From assembly GCA_020747065.1 (NCBI GenBank), contig JAGMVK010000010.1:2079229-2143228 (forward strand): a stretch of DNA of 64,000 bases. The letters are read 5' to 3'. The DNA comes from Cadophora sp. MPI-SDFR-AT-0126 (Eukaryota > Ascomycota > Leotiomycetes > Helotiales > Ploettnerulaceae). The position numbers and the translations under genes are program-made. The first letter of the stretch is position 1. Every line of letters starts with the position of its first letter. The notes beneath the pieces are model-generated. The model was not told the origin of the DNA. It searched no databases and was given only the letters and a program-made list of their open reading frames with translations. Positions 12,471 to 22,383 of the stretch are shown here, piece by piece.

Positions 12471-13532
12471 AAGGCAAGGGAACAGGCGGAGAAGGAAAAG
12501 AAGAAGAGGGAGGAGGACAACGCGAAAAAGGAAAAGAAAACGAGCAGCCAAGTTGAGAGCAGTTGGATAGAGAAATGCCTTCCGCCCGAAGTTCAATATG
12601 CATGCCTTTACTGGGTCCAGCATTTGCAAAAGAGTGGTTCTCAGGTTCACGATGGCGAGGAAGCTCACCGGTTTCTGCAGGCTCATCTACTGCACTGGCT
12701 TGAGGCGCTTGGGTGGATGGGTAAGACCTGGAAAGGGATTCAAGCAATATTATCCTTAGAGACTCACGTTCCGGTAAGCTGTCTAACTATTATTTATGAG
12801 AGTCTAATTTGTCCTTAGGCTACTAAAAGTCCCAATTTGCACGCATTCATCCATGATGCAAAGCGATTCGCCTTATACAATCGATCAATTATCGAACATG
12901 CGCCCCTTCAGTTGTATTTTTCAGCCCTTATCTTTGCCCCGGAGAGGAGTATTATTCGGAGACAATTTGAACAGTCTATCCCGACTTGGATACAGAGGAA
13001 ACCAAGAGTACAAGCAGATTGGAGTGCTGCTTTACAGACGCTCGAGGGCCACTCGAGCTGGGTCAAGTCAGTAGCCTTCTCCCCCAATGGCATGCAGATA
13101 GTATCTGGATCTGATGATCGCACAGTAAGGCTCTGGGATGCTGCGACAGGAGCCCTGCTGCAGACGCTCGAGGGCCATTCTGATTTAGTCTCTTCAGTAG
13201 CCTTCTCCCCCGAAGGAAACCTTGTCGTGTCTGTTACAAATAAGGCCGTACGACTCGGGGACGCTGCGACTGGAGCCTTGCTGCACACGCTCGATGGCCA
13301 CTCAAGCTGGGTCCGTTCAGTAGCCCTCTTTCCCCATGACAAGCTGTTACCAACTTTGCACGTAAGTAATCATTGGCTAGCAGAAGGCACTACTAGCTTC
13401 CTCTGGCTACCTACTGATTATCGACCTATTTGTAAAGCTGTACGGGATAGAGTAGTCATTTTCGGACATTCGGCGGGGAGAATTTCGCTTCTACAGATTG
13501 GAAAAGGCTCAAAATGCATTGTATCCAACTAG
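12471..13532 (+). pseudogene. NACHT-WD40 NLR C-terminal half, truncated
   Basis: Exons 12471-12773 and 12819-13532 join through a 45-base intron (GTAAGC...TTAG) in phase 0. From about 12576 the protein has the linker typical of fungal NWD receptors ([70 protein letters not shown]). Then come WD40 repeats ([17 protein letters not shown]...[15 protein letters not shown], a second, and a partial third). The family's C-terminal tail follows ([19 protein letters not shown]...[10 protein letters not shown]). The effector and NACHT domains are absent and the repeat array has collapsed to fewer than three units. The second repeat has LGD instead of LWD. The frame upstream is continuous with the Gti1/Pac2-like fragment apart from one TAG. 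NWD genes act in allorecognition and cell death; this copy lacks the nucleotide switch. Confidence 0.75.
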
Positions 13533-14139
13533 TATATAGATTTCAATGAATGTTAATTCTTGTAACTATTGATATAATACTGCTTTACCATTTAAATCTG
13601 TATTCCATCAATGGTGCTCGGGGTATCTCGATCCCAATATGCAGTCGCACGTCTACCTAACCGATGACCATACGCCATTCTACCTGGCGAAAACCACAAC
13701 CGGGTGTCTGAAACACATATAATGTACGTAGAAAGACTGCAGGTAAGGATAATACTGAAGAACACTGTTACTTCTGCTTCCAGGATTGGCACAGGTGCTA
13801 GCACTGAGCAGTACTTGGCGTAGGAAGTTTTGAATAACTTCTTCCATGATGGTAGGTTCTTTGAGTGTTGCTATTGCATCTCCTGTAAAGAGCCATAGAC
13901 ATCGAATATCAAGCCTTTGAGCGGTTTCAATGCGCGATATAGAACTCTTTTACTCGCAAGAGATACCTTGGGCTGAGCTTCCAAAATAGCCAGAGTGGGA
14001 GAAAATAGTGTAGTAGTGATGCTATAAGGACTGCATTCAAAAAAGAAAGATTTTGTAGAGGAGTCAGGCTATCCAAACCACCAATCTCAGAGGCCAATCG
14101 CATCAAACACTTGAACTAGGCACATGAACATGAACACTG
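13533..14139. other. Intergenic, no gene recognised
   Basis: Lies between the 3' ends of the NLR and HET pseudogenes. Short frames exist (for example minus 13592-13804) but none resembles a domain. It may include decayed 3' sequence of the HET gene; I could not follow that frame further. Confidence 0.4.
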
Positions 14140-14880
14140 GACTCTATATCCATGGGATGCTATCTTACAGAGTGAGGAATCTTGGGTGCGGCCAGGCATG
14201 TTCTTCCCCTTCGCTATAGATAAGCGGCATATAGACATCGAAAACGCCGAGCAGCGAATATGCCTGGTCTTCTTTGCGAGTAGTTTCACGTCGTTCTGCC
14301 CATGATATCTGATATAAGAGAGGGGAGCTCCTTGAAGTGCTTTGTTAGGAATTCCTGTTATCTCGTGGATGATAGTCGCCAAGGATGCCTTTTTACCCAG
14401 TTGCTCCCAGTCTTTAGAGAAGAATACAACTGATTTCGGGGCGATAAGTTCTTGAAGTGTCCAGCCCCGAGTGAACCATTTGCTGTTCCGAAAAGCTGAA
14501 CCCTAGGTATACTCGGAGAACCGATCGCTTGCTTCCCGCTTCCTTTTCGGAATATCCGATAGATAGACGTAGCATTTGACCGCATTCTGGGACCAGCGAA
14601 ACATTGAGTTGATGGCCTCTTGAAGCTCGACGGCATTGGATTTGTCGATACAGCAAGTGTCCACCCAGAAGTAATGCAAGCCATTATGCAGAGCCTGTTC
14701 TCCGCAGAATTGTACCTTGCCGTAGCATGCCATTTTCTTGCGAGTGCCATCCGTCAGATCTGCCAAAGTGACCTCCTTCGCTCCCCATCTGTGCGACAGT
14801 ATAGCATACTTGGGTATATTGCTCTCAAAGAACTCGGTCAGGCTGAAGTCGCCGTCGCTGTTATAGTATAGCAGACGCAT
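14140..14880 (-). pseudogene. HET-domain (heterokaryon incompatibility) pseudogene
   Basis: Start ATG at 14880 on the minus strand. The first 125 residues are a good HET domain: MRLLYYNSDGDF, YAILSHRWG, then YFWVDTCCIDKSNAVELQEAINSMFRW and KCYVYLSDI. A TAG follows after SEYT, where the family has Trp (TGG to TAG, RIP-compatible). The frame then continues with WFTRGWTLQELIAPKSVVFFS and IHEITGIPNKALQG to about 14310. A frameshift there puts the conserved SWAERRETTRKEDQAYSLLG and YMPLIY block in another frame. The downstream NACHT or ankyrin part usual in such genes is not seen. HET proteins trigger incompatibility cell death; this copy cannot make a full protein. Confidence 0.85.
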
Positions 14881-15235
14881 TATTCGACTTAGTTCGGGGT
14901 CGCAAGAGAGAGGGTTGTCGGTGGTTATTGAGCCGTCGCATTGGCATAGATGCGAAGTGAGGTGAAGATTTGGGAGAGGATGTCGGGTTGAGGCTGGCGG
15001 ACTCAGCTGAGCGGCAGCCTTGCGGCAATAGCATCTATCATCATTTGCATCGTTATGTCCAACGCGCGCAAGCCTGCCAATCGCTTAGCTCACCGCAGGA
15101 ATTCTGGAAGTTATTGTTAGCGCGGTGCCTGACCCCTGTTGCCTCCCCCCTTTTATCTCCCACGTCTCTTTCTTGTTACTCCCTCTTCTTCTCTATCCAC
15201 TTTGCGAGTACAAGCTCTTCGCCTCACTCCCAAGA
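14881..15235. promoter_or_regulatory. Divergent promoter region between HET relic and secreted-protein gene
   Basis: 355 bases lie between two divergent start codons (14880 minus, 15236 plus). The stretch just before 15236 is pyrimidine-rich (CT-rich from about 15130), as is common in fungal promoters near the transcription start. No specific operator is claimed. Confidence 0.35.
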
Positions 15236-16634
15236 ATGCATCCTACCCAGCTGCTGGGTTATCTCCTGCCCCTCGCTGCACTCCTCACTGCATCCCGTGC
15301 TGCGGTAGGCACCCGCGACGAGAATGCACCCGCTAAGCAGCAGCCGTTGACAGATCCGCTCTACCACAAGGAGCCGACGCACCAGGCGGCACAGCCAGAG
15401 GGCGGATCTCCCGCCACGGAGTTTCCCAGCCAGAAGGATGAGCTGCTTGATCTCTTCACGCGCCCGGACCCGGACGTGCCTGGGTACAGCCCGCTGCTCG
15501 ACAACCCGAACCTCCTGGTTCATTGGCGGCCGGGCGGCAGCCTTCGCCTGTTGCAGCATCTTTACATTGCCAATAACGGCAGCATCACGGACAGCCGCTA
15601 TAACAAGGCGGACTATCGGTGGAAGCCCAGGAGCCTGCCCTTCTGTGCGGATCCGCATTTCCCTATGGCCATAGTGGTGATGGAGCCGCATGGTGGTGCG
15701 GAGGGGAGACCGGATCGGGTGAGTAGACAACACCCTTTCAGTTGTTTATTTGCCTTACTGTTAATGTTTTTGTTTCCTTTTCCCTTTTGGGGGGCGTCTA
15801 TCCAGCTTTTCCCTGGCTTACTTCGATGTGCTGAAACCCACCTAGATCCAGCTTTTCTTCACCGACTTTGAGACAATCGCGCTGCGCTCTATCATCTGGA
15901 CGGCGTCAGAAGGCTGGTATGTTGATCCCAAATATAGACCTCTGAATATGCACAATGGGTTTATTCACAGTTTTACTCCTCTTCTTTCTTATTATTCCCT
16001 ATCTGCTTTTCACACTGATTAACCTTCAAATCAGGTATGAAGACACCGCATTCGGCGCGATGAACATCCCGCACTTCGCCGGTAGCGCCACCACCTGGAG
16101 AGACCCAGCCCAAAACCTCACCCAAATCCGCCTCTTTACGCACAGACTCATATTTGAACCATCAGGGGAAGAGATCAAACTCCGCAATGGAGACATCCAC
16201 ACTGCGGGAAGCGCCATCTACGAGTTCGCCTGGACCACGGGCAACGGCTGGTCCGCCAGCAACGGCGGGGACCCCATCGCACGAAGTCTCTGCGCTGTTC
16301 CCTTCATTGCACGCCGCGGAGGAGGTGCCGTCTCCGTAAGCCAAGAGCTCATGTCGCTTATCTTTTGGGACAGACCGCCCAGGTCGGGAGACGGCGCGGA
16401 GGAGTCGATGCCCTTCCAGACGGTGGCGAGTTGGACAGCGGCGGGCGGATGGAAAGTCCTAGGTCAGCGGATTATTTTACTCTTTGATATTCTACCCATG
16501 GAAAGCGTTCCTTGCTAACATGCGTCGCAGGTAAAACGAACTTCTGGCTTGCGAAAGGCCCGTGGCCATTCGGCGACGTAGAGCTCCCGCCAGACGTGAA
16601 CGAATCGTTTGAAAGGAAAAGAAAAACGGGATGA
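15236..16634 (+). CDS. Putative secreted protein of unknown family, four exons
   Basis: I join exons 15236-15718, 15846-15916, 16035-16462 and 16531-16634. Introns are GTGAGT...CTAG (127 bases, CTGAA branch site), GTATGT...TCAG and GTCAGC...GCAG. The frame is kept throughout and gives 361 residues ending at TGA 16632-16634. Start ATG 15236 opens a signal peptide (LLGYLLPLAALLTASRA). A Pro/Gly-rich spacer follows, then a Trp- and aromatic-rich body (LVHWRPGGSLRLLQHLY, IIWTASEGWYEDTAFG, YEFAWTTGNGWSAS, FWLAKGPWPFG). Repeated W/Y-G stretches could fit a beta-propeller lectin-like fold, but this is a guess and I do not recognise the family. Codon use looks healthy, without RIP stops. Confidence 0.7.
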
Positions 16635-16767
16635 CGTAGAACAATAGATGAATCCGCCAATATTTGAAAGGCTTTTTCATGCCGGCAGACTTAATGAACT
16701 AATTAATTGGATTTCTTCACCCGCTTCGAAGATGCTCAAGCAGCATACACCAGTTTATGCTCACCGT

Positions 16768-16769
<2 letters not shown>

Positions 16770-16801
<32 letters not shown>
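16770..16801 (+). repeat. Poly(G) run of 32
   Basis: An uninterrupted run of 32 G between the secreted-protein gene and the amidohydrolase relic. Such runs are unstable and error-prone in sequencing; the exact length should not be trusted. Confidence 0.9.
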
Positions 16802-16804
<3 letters not shown>

Positions 16805-17286
16805 GCAACACTTAGCTATAGATACGAAAATGAACACAAACAAGTTATAGCTTTGGCAAGCCAATTCAGCATTTGTACCGTCTGTAGCTTTTCCGATCAT
16901 TAGATGGATCTGCCACCAATATCACCAAGACATTGCATCTTCCCATCAACTGCTTCGCTACGTCTGAGGTAGCAACTTTCCAAAGTGAAGGACTACCAAG
17001 CATTACCATCTCATATACAAAGCTTGCTGAGTTTTTGGATGAAGCGGAGAGACTCCAACGGATAAGGCAACCAGCATTGGGGGAGCGAATTTCTTAGGAC
17101 TTTCTCCAGATCTGAGGCGAGAGCCAAAGTGTTGTCAATACTACGCGTCAGCTGCTCTTGGGATGCTGGTGACTGTTTGGGAATTTGTAAAGCTTTAATT
17201 TGAGAACGGTCACGCAACTCTCATATAAATCGCGCAAACACTCAAATTGTGACTACTCGAGGACGATATCTGAAATACCAAAGCTC
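16802..17286. other. Intergenic, nothing recognised
   Basis: Balanced composition, several very short frames, no domain match. It sits 3' of the amidohydrolase relic. Confidence 0.4.
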
Positions 17287-17900
17287 TCACTCCAGAATGA
17301 CCTCTTCCCCTGCAATCCATACTCTCTTCACATGTTTGGTAGCAGCGATGTTGTCCACAGGATTCCCACCGACAAGCACAAATCGGCTCTTTTCCTAACA
17401 GCAATCATTCCTCTATCCTCTAAGCGAAACTATTTCGCAGTCAAGCTTGTTGCAGCTCCCAAAGTCTCCTCGTTCGACAGACTAGCCTCCACAAGAAGTT
17501 CCAACTCGCGATAAAGAGCATCACCATCCTTCACCGCACCCATAGGCGACTGATTAGCATCGGTTCCAACCGGAATAGGTACACCGGCTTTGTGCCTTTT
17601 TTGTTTCAGAATAGTTTAAGAGATTTTCATATATATCTGGAGATTGCAGCGACTCGGATGGGTGGCGGAGAGCTTAACCGAATGTTAGCTGTACATCGAT
17701 TGAAATCGCTCATTGATATCCAACGTACGCTTCGCGACAGTTCATGACCCTATCAACGTTGTCCTACTGACGATATGGCGTTTCTACATTCCTTATCAGT
17801 ACCTTGCTAAGGCATTTGGCTGTCGAGTCCAGCAGAGACTGTGCTCAAGGTGCTAACCAGTCGATGGAGGTTGCAAAAAGATTGACACATCACTTTCACT
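17287..17900 (-). pseudogene. Amidohydrolase (imidazolonepropionase-like) C-terminal relic
   Basis: On the minus strand the piece around 17430-17610 reads KAGVPIPVGTDANQSP and LYRELELLVEASLSNEETLGAAT, the metal-binding GTD strand and following helix of metal-dependent amidohydrolases. A TAG follows AK (17430 region), then FRLEDRGMIAVRKRADL. A frameshift comes next, and another frame gives the family's end GNPVDNIAATKHVKRVWIAGEEV before a stop at 17287. Further right (17690-17900) only scraps of the family may remain. The N-terminal catalytic HxH part is missing. It is a dead fragment, with two or more lesions. Confidence 0.65.
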
Positions 17901-18229
17901 ATGGCTACTTTTTGAGTTTCGTAGAGCAGCGCACCTGAATGGTCCCTTGAGTCCGCGCCGGGGGGGATCTCCTTCTACGAGGCGCCGTCTCCCTCATCTC
18001 GAGTGCCTTCGCATCCTCTTATGCTATTCATGGAGCCCCCCTTATATAAGGCTGTAATGATGTCGGATATATCTTCAGAGTGTTCAGCATCCGGAAGGAT
18101 TGCAGCCTTCGCTGTCGCCCCTACTAGAACAGATGTCCAATCCTTCGGGGTTGATCGCTAATTCGGTTAATAATTGAGAGGCTTGAAGTTCATTCAATCT
18201 CTTGCAACAATTCGTACATACGAACCAAA

Positions 18230-18637
18230 ATGCTCTCTCTATTGCCAGCGGAGCTGCTTCCGACTGCAGGATACCCAGAGTTGGCAGAAACGGAAACTTC
18301 AATTACTGTCAATCATCCCTATAATTCGGCGAAACGAATACGCGAACGATCAAAGCTCGACCCGGAGACGATGGCAAAGATATGCGGGAGCGCAGAAACC
18401 TGGCCTACGGATTGCTCGACCAGCATGGCATTTATGACCGGCTCACAGGATATAACGAAAGACAAAACAGACATAGACAGGTTTCTAGGAACGCCAATGA
18501 ACAGCCCAAACAACATGCGAGACAGCTGTGATAATTTCTTTCGTCATCTTTGTTTTAACCCAATGCATGTGAAATCAAGCGTCCACCGAGCTAGTTCTCA
18601 AATTATCAAATTACATTGGCAGAAAAATCGTCTCTGA
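18230..18637 (+). CDS. Hypothetical protein, 135 residues, doubtful
   Basis: Open frame of 135 residues. The middle (SKLDPETMAKICGSAETW..DCSTSMAFMTGSQDITKDKTDIDRFLGTPMNS) looks like real protein rather than low complexity, but I do not recognise it. The 3' end runs up to the 3' end of the convergent gene at 18744. It may be a gene fragment like its neighbours. Confidence 0.25.
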   Translation: MLSLLPAELLPTAGYPELAETETSITVNHPYNSAKRIRERSKLDPETMAKICGSAETWPTDCSTSMAFMTGSQDITKDKTDIDRFLGTPMNSPNNMRDSCDNFFRHLCFNPMHVKSSVHRASSQIIKLHWQKNRL

Positions 18638-18743
18638 TATGAACCAGATGGCAGTTGCACATGGGTATCTCCACGCTGAAGATTCATCAACACTGACGGG
18701 TGGCGCAGACTGAAAATATGGCGTCTCAATCAACCAGCGGCTT

Positions 18744-20936
18744 TTAGTTTTTGTCTCCAGCTGGCGCCTCCGCGTCCTCTTTACTCTCCTTGAATGCCTT
18801 ATCATACAAGTCCTGCGAGAACGTCCTACAAATGAGTCAGTATGAAGTCACAGATCAGTGGAACACTCTTACCTGATCCACGCCTCATCAACATCCGTGA
18901 CCTGGAAATAATGAGCCGATGCCCCATGCTTCTCACACTCCGTCTTTATCTCATGCACACTCCTGATCCATTCCATGGCAGTCTCCTGATCCAAACCCTC
19001 GAATTCTTTAATCTGAGTGTCAAACCCGATCACGCCCGGGACGTACATCTCCCAAACACACGTACTGCACACCCCTTCCAGCATTTTCATCGTCCAATCG
19101 GCGTACTCCTTGAATATGACTCTGTCCTCTTCCGTCATTTCAGAGAAGGTAACAGGTTTCCAATCCCGCAATTTGGGTGGCATTTCAGACAGAAGAGCGA
19201 GTTGTTCTCTCGTGGTTCGGAAGAGTATTTCCGGTGACGGTTTTTGAAGAACCCAATCCTCGGCGTCCCATTGCTTGAAAATTGCAGTGCAAGGAGTGTC
19301 TCCGACACTGCGAACACTCCTTCGGCAAGCGGAGTTCCAGAGGTCGATTGTGCCACCCTTGGCGAAGAATGGCTGAAGTGAGAACTCAAGATCGGTTTCC
19401 AGGCTGTGTGGTACTATCGTGTCGTATTTTTCCCAGTGGCCGCGTCGCATTGCTGGACAGGCGTCGTACATTTGGCGTTGGAGGAAACCCAGAGCGCCGC
19501 TGCATTCCCATGAGCATGCAGTTGTCGTGGTTGACGCCGAACAGAGGAGGTACGTTTCAATTTCGGGGACAGAGAGGAAAGGATAGCAGGGGAGATCTTG
19601 GATCGCTGCCTTGAACCACTCGAGGCAGGAGATATATTCGTCTATGACTTCCAGGTCATGTTGTCGTGCTTCGGTGGTAGGGACAGCAGTGTGTTTCTCG
19701 TAATAGTTTTTCAGGATAGATATGGCTTCCTCGGTTTGAGGGGTTGGGAAGTCTCCTTGCGATGGTCCATGTCTAATGAGATATGGTATATCTCCCAACA
19801 GTTGCTTTTCCCATCCTTCCCTGAGCAGGCCTTGCTTTTTGTAAGAATCGATTGCGGCGTTGTATATCTCGTAAAAGCCGTTGCCTTCGCATCTCCTCCC
19901 AGCGGCTTCCCATATTCTAAGGAATTGCGGCAGCGAAAGTTGCTCTTGAGCCATCGACATCCCCTCTTGCCACATGCCGAGCTTCTCCTCAAACCACTTT
20001 AGTGTGCACCAACTGCATGTTGTCGAGTGTCTTCCAGGACCATACCTCCGTTCTTCTCGATAGTAGCTATGGTCCTCCGATCTGTCGCCAGAACCCCGCT
20101 GCCCTGGATATTGAACAGCCGGCTCCTTGTAATTCATTTTCGTCGCAATAAGAAAGCGAGCAAGTCCACTAAGTCCATCCGATCGAATCTTATCAATAAT
20201 GGCCCATCTCGATTGTAGGTCCACCACACAGAACCGTTGTGTATCGTTTCCAATTGGAGTTTTCTGGCAGATGTATGACTGTCTTTCCTTCAATTCATCA
20301 ACGGCAGCTGCTGGAGTCTTCTCTAGTAGCGTGGTGTTGAATGGACCTTCATAGCCGTTGAGCGTGAAGACATCTTGGCCCGCACAAGCTGAGCTTATCG
20401 AGTTGTGAGCAGCAACCAAGGCTTCTGTACAATTTGCAGCGCAGGTGAGCCCGAAGAATTCATCTATTGACCGACCATGTAGTTGAGAAAGGCTGAACTC
20501 CGAGTTGGTTGTCCAGATAGCGGTGTGGCATGACACAACAATGAGTCCGTACCATGCTTTTAGACATTCTACGCTCGCGCGTTTGGGGTCGACGTCAGGG
20601 TATTCTTCCACAAAATTGAGGGCCCTGTTTGTGGAAGGTGGACCTGTTGGCTTTTCGGGTTTAGACTTCGACGGGGATTCGTCGAGCGGTAAGAAATATC
20701 CAAGAACAAGACAAATGATGATAAAGCATCCAAGAGTGGTGATGATGCTGACCATGACGGTGCTGAGGGAAGTTCTTTTGCTTGTGGGGGGACCATTTGA
20801 TCGGCGGCAAGGCTTCTCCGTCGGCGGCAGGGTTGTCGTGATAGGGCTCGAAGTCTAGGGCGGGTTCATCAGCTGCTGTGTAACTGACTGTCTCAGGAGC
20901 GTCCATTTTCTCCCTAATTGCTTTCTCGTTCGACAT
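18744..20936 (-). CDS. Membrane-anchored Cys-rich protein of unknown family, one homopolymer frameshift
   Basis: Exon 18873-20755 (and upstream to 20936) joins exon 18744-18825 through a 47-base intron (GTAAGA...TGTAG), adding TFSQDLYDKAFKESKEDAEAPAGDKN-type C-terminal residues. From ATG 20755 the protein has 654 residues. A membrane helix near the N-terminus (IITTLGCFIIICLVLGYF) suggests a type II anchor, followed by a large Cys-rich luminal or external part (CAANC, CSWCTLKWF, CACSWEC-like, CRR). A better start may be ATG 20936 (MSNEKAIREKMDAPETVSY), giving an acidic cytosolic tail. That frame meets the main one if one base is removed from the six-G run at 20786-20791, for 714 residues in all. 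So this is either an assembly error or a real frameshift. Function unknown. Confidence 0.7.
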
Positions 20937-21254
20937 GTTTGCATGTTGGTGAGGGAAAGGAGAGAGGGCGTCTGTTGGTTCTTGGAAGGTCAAATGCGCG
21001 GAACGCCTCTTAATTTTAATCTTCTGGGCCGTCTTCCTGTTACAACCAGCTGCGCCACAGAACCGCAGCCAGAAGCCCGCCAGGGACTGGGCAACAAAAA
21101 TGTGCTTGCGGGTGGTTATCAACTTGTCGATGTCCGACTTACAAACATATTTCGTGTGAGCTTTTCGACAGCCGTCGTTGTTTCTCTTGGCATAAAGGCT
21201 AGTTAATTCATCGTCCTCGTGATCCTAGCATGGCTGGGCTTGCGACTACAAGCC

Positions 21255-21600
21255 ACACCCGTTCAAGGTTCCGATTCGCTACACTGTCAAAGGTGCTTGC
21301 AAAGAAGCCAGGCCCGGACATTGAAGGGCAAGCGATCATTGAACATTGGCAGGCTGAGGCCCAACGTACTTTTATACAGCGAGCCTCACCCAGGTGACAA
21401 AGAGATCCTGCAAACTGCTAAGCATGATTTAAGAATATACCCGGAGCTGGTGTTGATCGTTGGCAAGAAGCGCTAGGGATTCCTGGCGTTCGGTCGATAG
21501 CAGCAGACTTTTTGCCACGCTGCCCAAGAGCGTGGATGGGGCAAGTTTTGGATCAGCAAGGAGGCGTTAATGTGGAGTGTAAAAGTCCCTTGTGATATGT
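21255..21600 (+). pseudogene. Sirtuin (Sir2 family) fragment
   Basis: The frame to 21474 reads CQRCLQRSQARTLKGKRS, a zinc-Cys pair and its surroundings, then IGRLRPNVLLYSEPHPGDKEILQTAKHDL and PELVLIVG. This is the Sir2 core after the zinc module. The family continues with GIPGVRSIAADFC and then FWISKEA. Here those blocks occur in two further frames (21470-21560), so at least two frameshifts are present. The N-terminal Rossmann part with the NAD-binding motif is missing. Sirtuins are NAD-dependent deacylases; this piece cannot act. Confidence 0.6.
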
Positions 21601-22383
21601 CCTCATAGGAGAGTGCAATAAGGTTGTTCCCCTAGATATTTTGAAATTGTCTAATTAATTCACATTTATATCACTCCGAGCCATTCTCAACTTCGCTCCG
21701 AAAAGAGGGCCTATTAGCAGCATGGAGTATTTACAAGTTCAATATGGGAAATATAAATTCAAGTCATACGACGATTAAAAGGCGAGGATTCCAGAGGCTT
21801 GGAACGTTATTGTTACTCCTGGTTTATTACGTTAATTGAGAGTATCCCGGAGCGTATGAAAGCTATAATTGACGCAGATGGGAAATTCACAAAATATTAA
21901 TAATAGTTATTAATAGATACTCTTATAATCTTCAAGTGTTACTTTGATTATTGTAAAATTTGATGATTCTGCCAGAATTCTGCCCGCTTTAGGCGGCGAG
22001 ACAAAACTTTGGGCATGTACCTCCGTACATGGCGATGGCATAAACGATTCTTCTTCGTCGGGAAATAAGATGCGATACACCTCCTTCATCTTTCCTTCTT
22101 CCCCTTGATCTTGCTGCCCCCCCCCCCCCCGGATTTGAACAGCTTCTCTTGCTCCTTGTCAAAACCCTCGTGCGACTCTTTATCTCGGATCTCACAGCTC
22201 TGAGGAGCTTTATGATGCTGTTTCGGTTCTGATTCGCTTCTAAAAAGGCGGCTGCATCTCGCGCATTGGATTGGAAGAGCATTTCGCCGATAAAGATGCT
22301 CCCTGGTGTAACATTAGAGTTGGCCACAATTCGCCAAGAGAATCCCGCGACTCACTTTACTCGATGCACTGTATCGACCTTAT
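21601..22383. other. Intergenic with a poly(C) run
   Basis: Partly AT-rich (21640-21960). A run of 14 C lies at 22117-22130 inside a minus frame (21989-22327) that matches nothing I know. It is 3' of the DUF6536 relic. No supported gene. Confidence 0.4.

Noticed and set aside
12384..12747. Two minus-strand frames of 100-112 codons, Leu/Ser/Pro-rich
   Set aside because: They are the antisense of the Lys/Glu-rich linker and NLR exon; pure codon-bias shadows.
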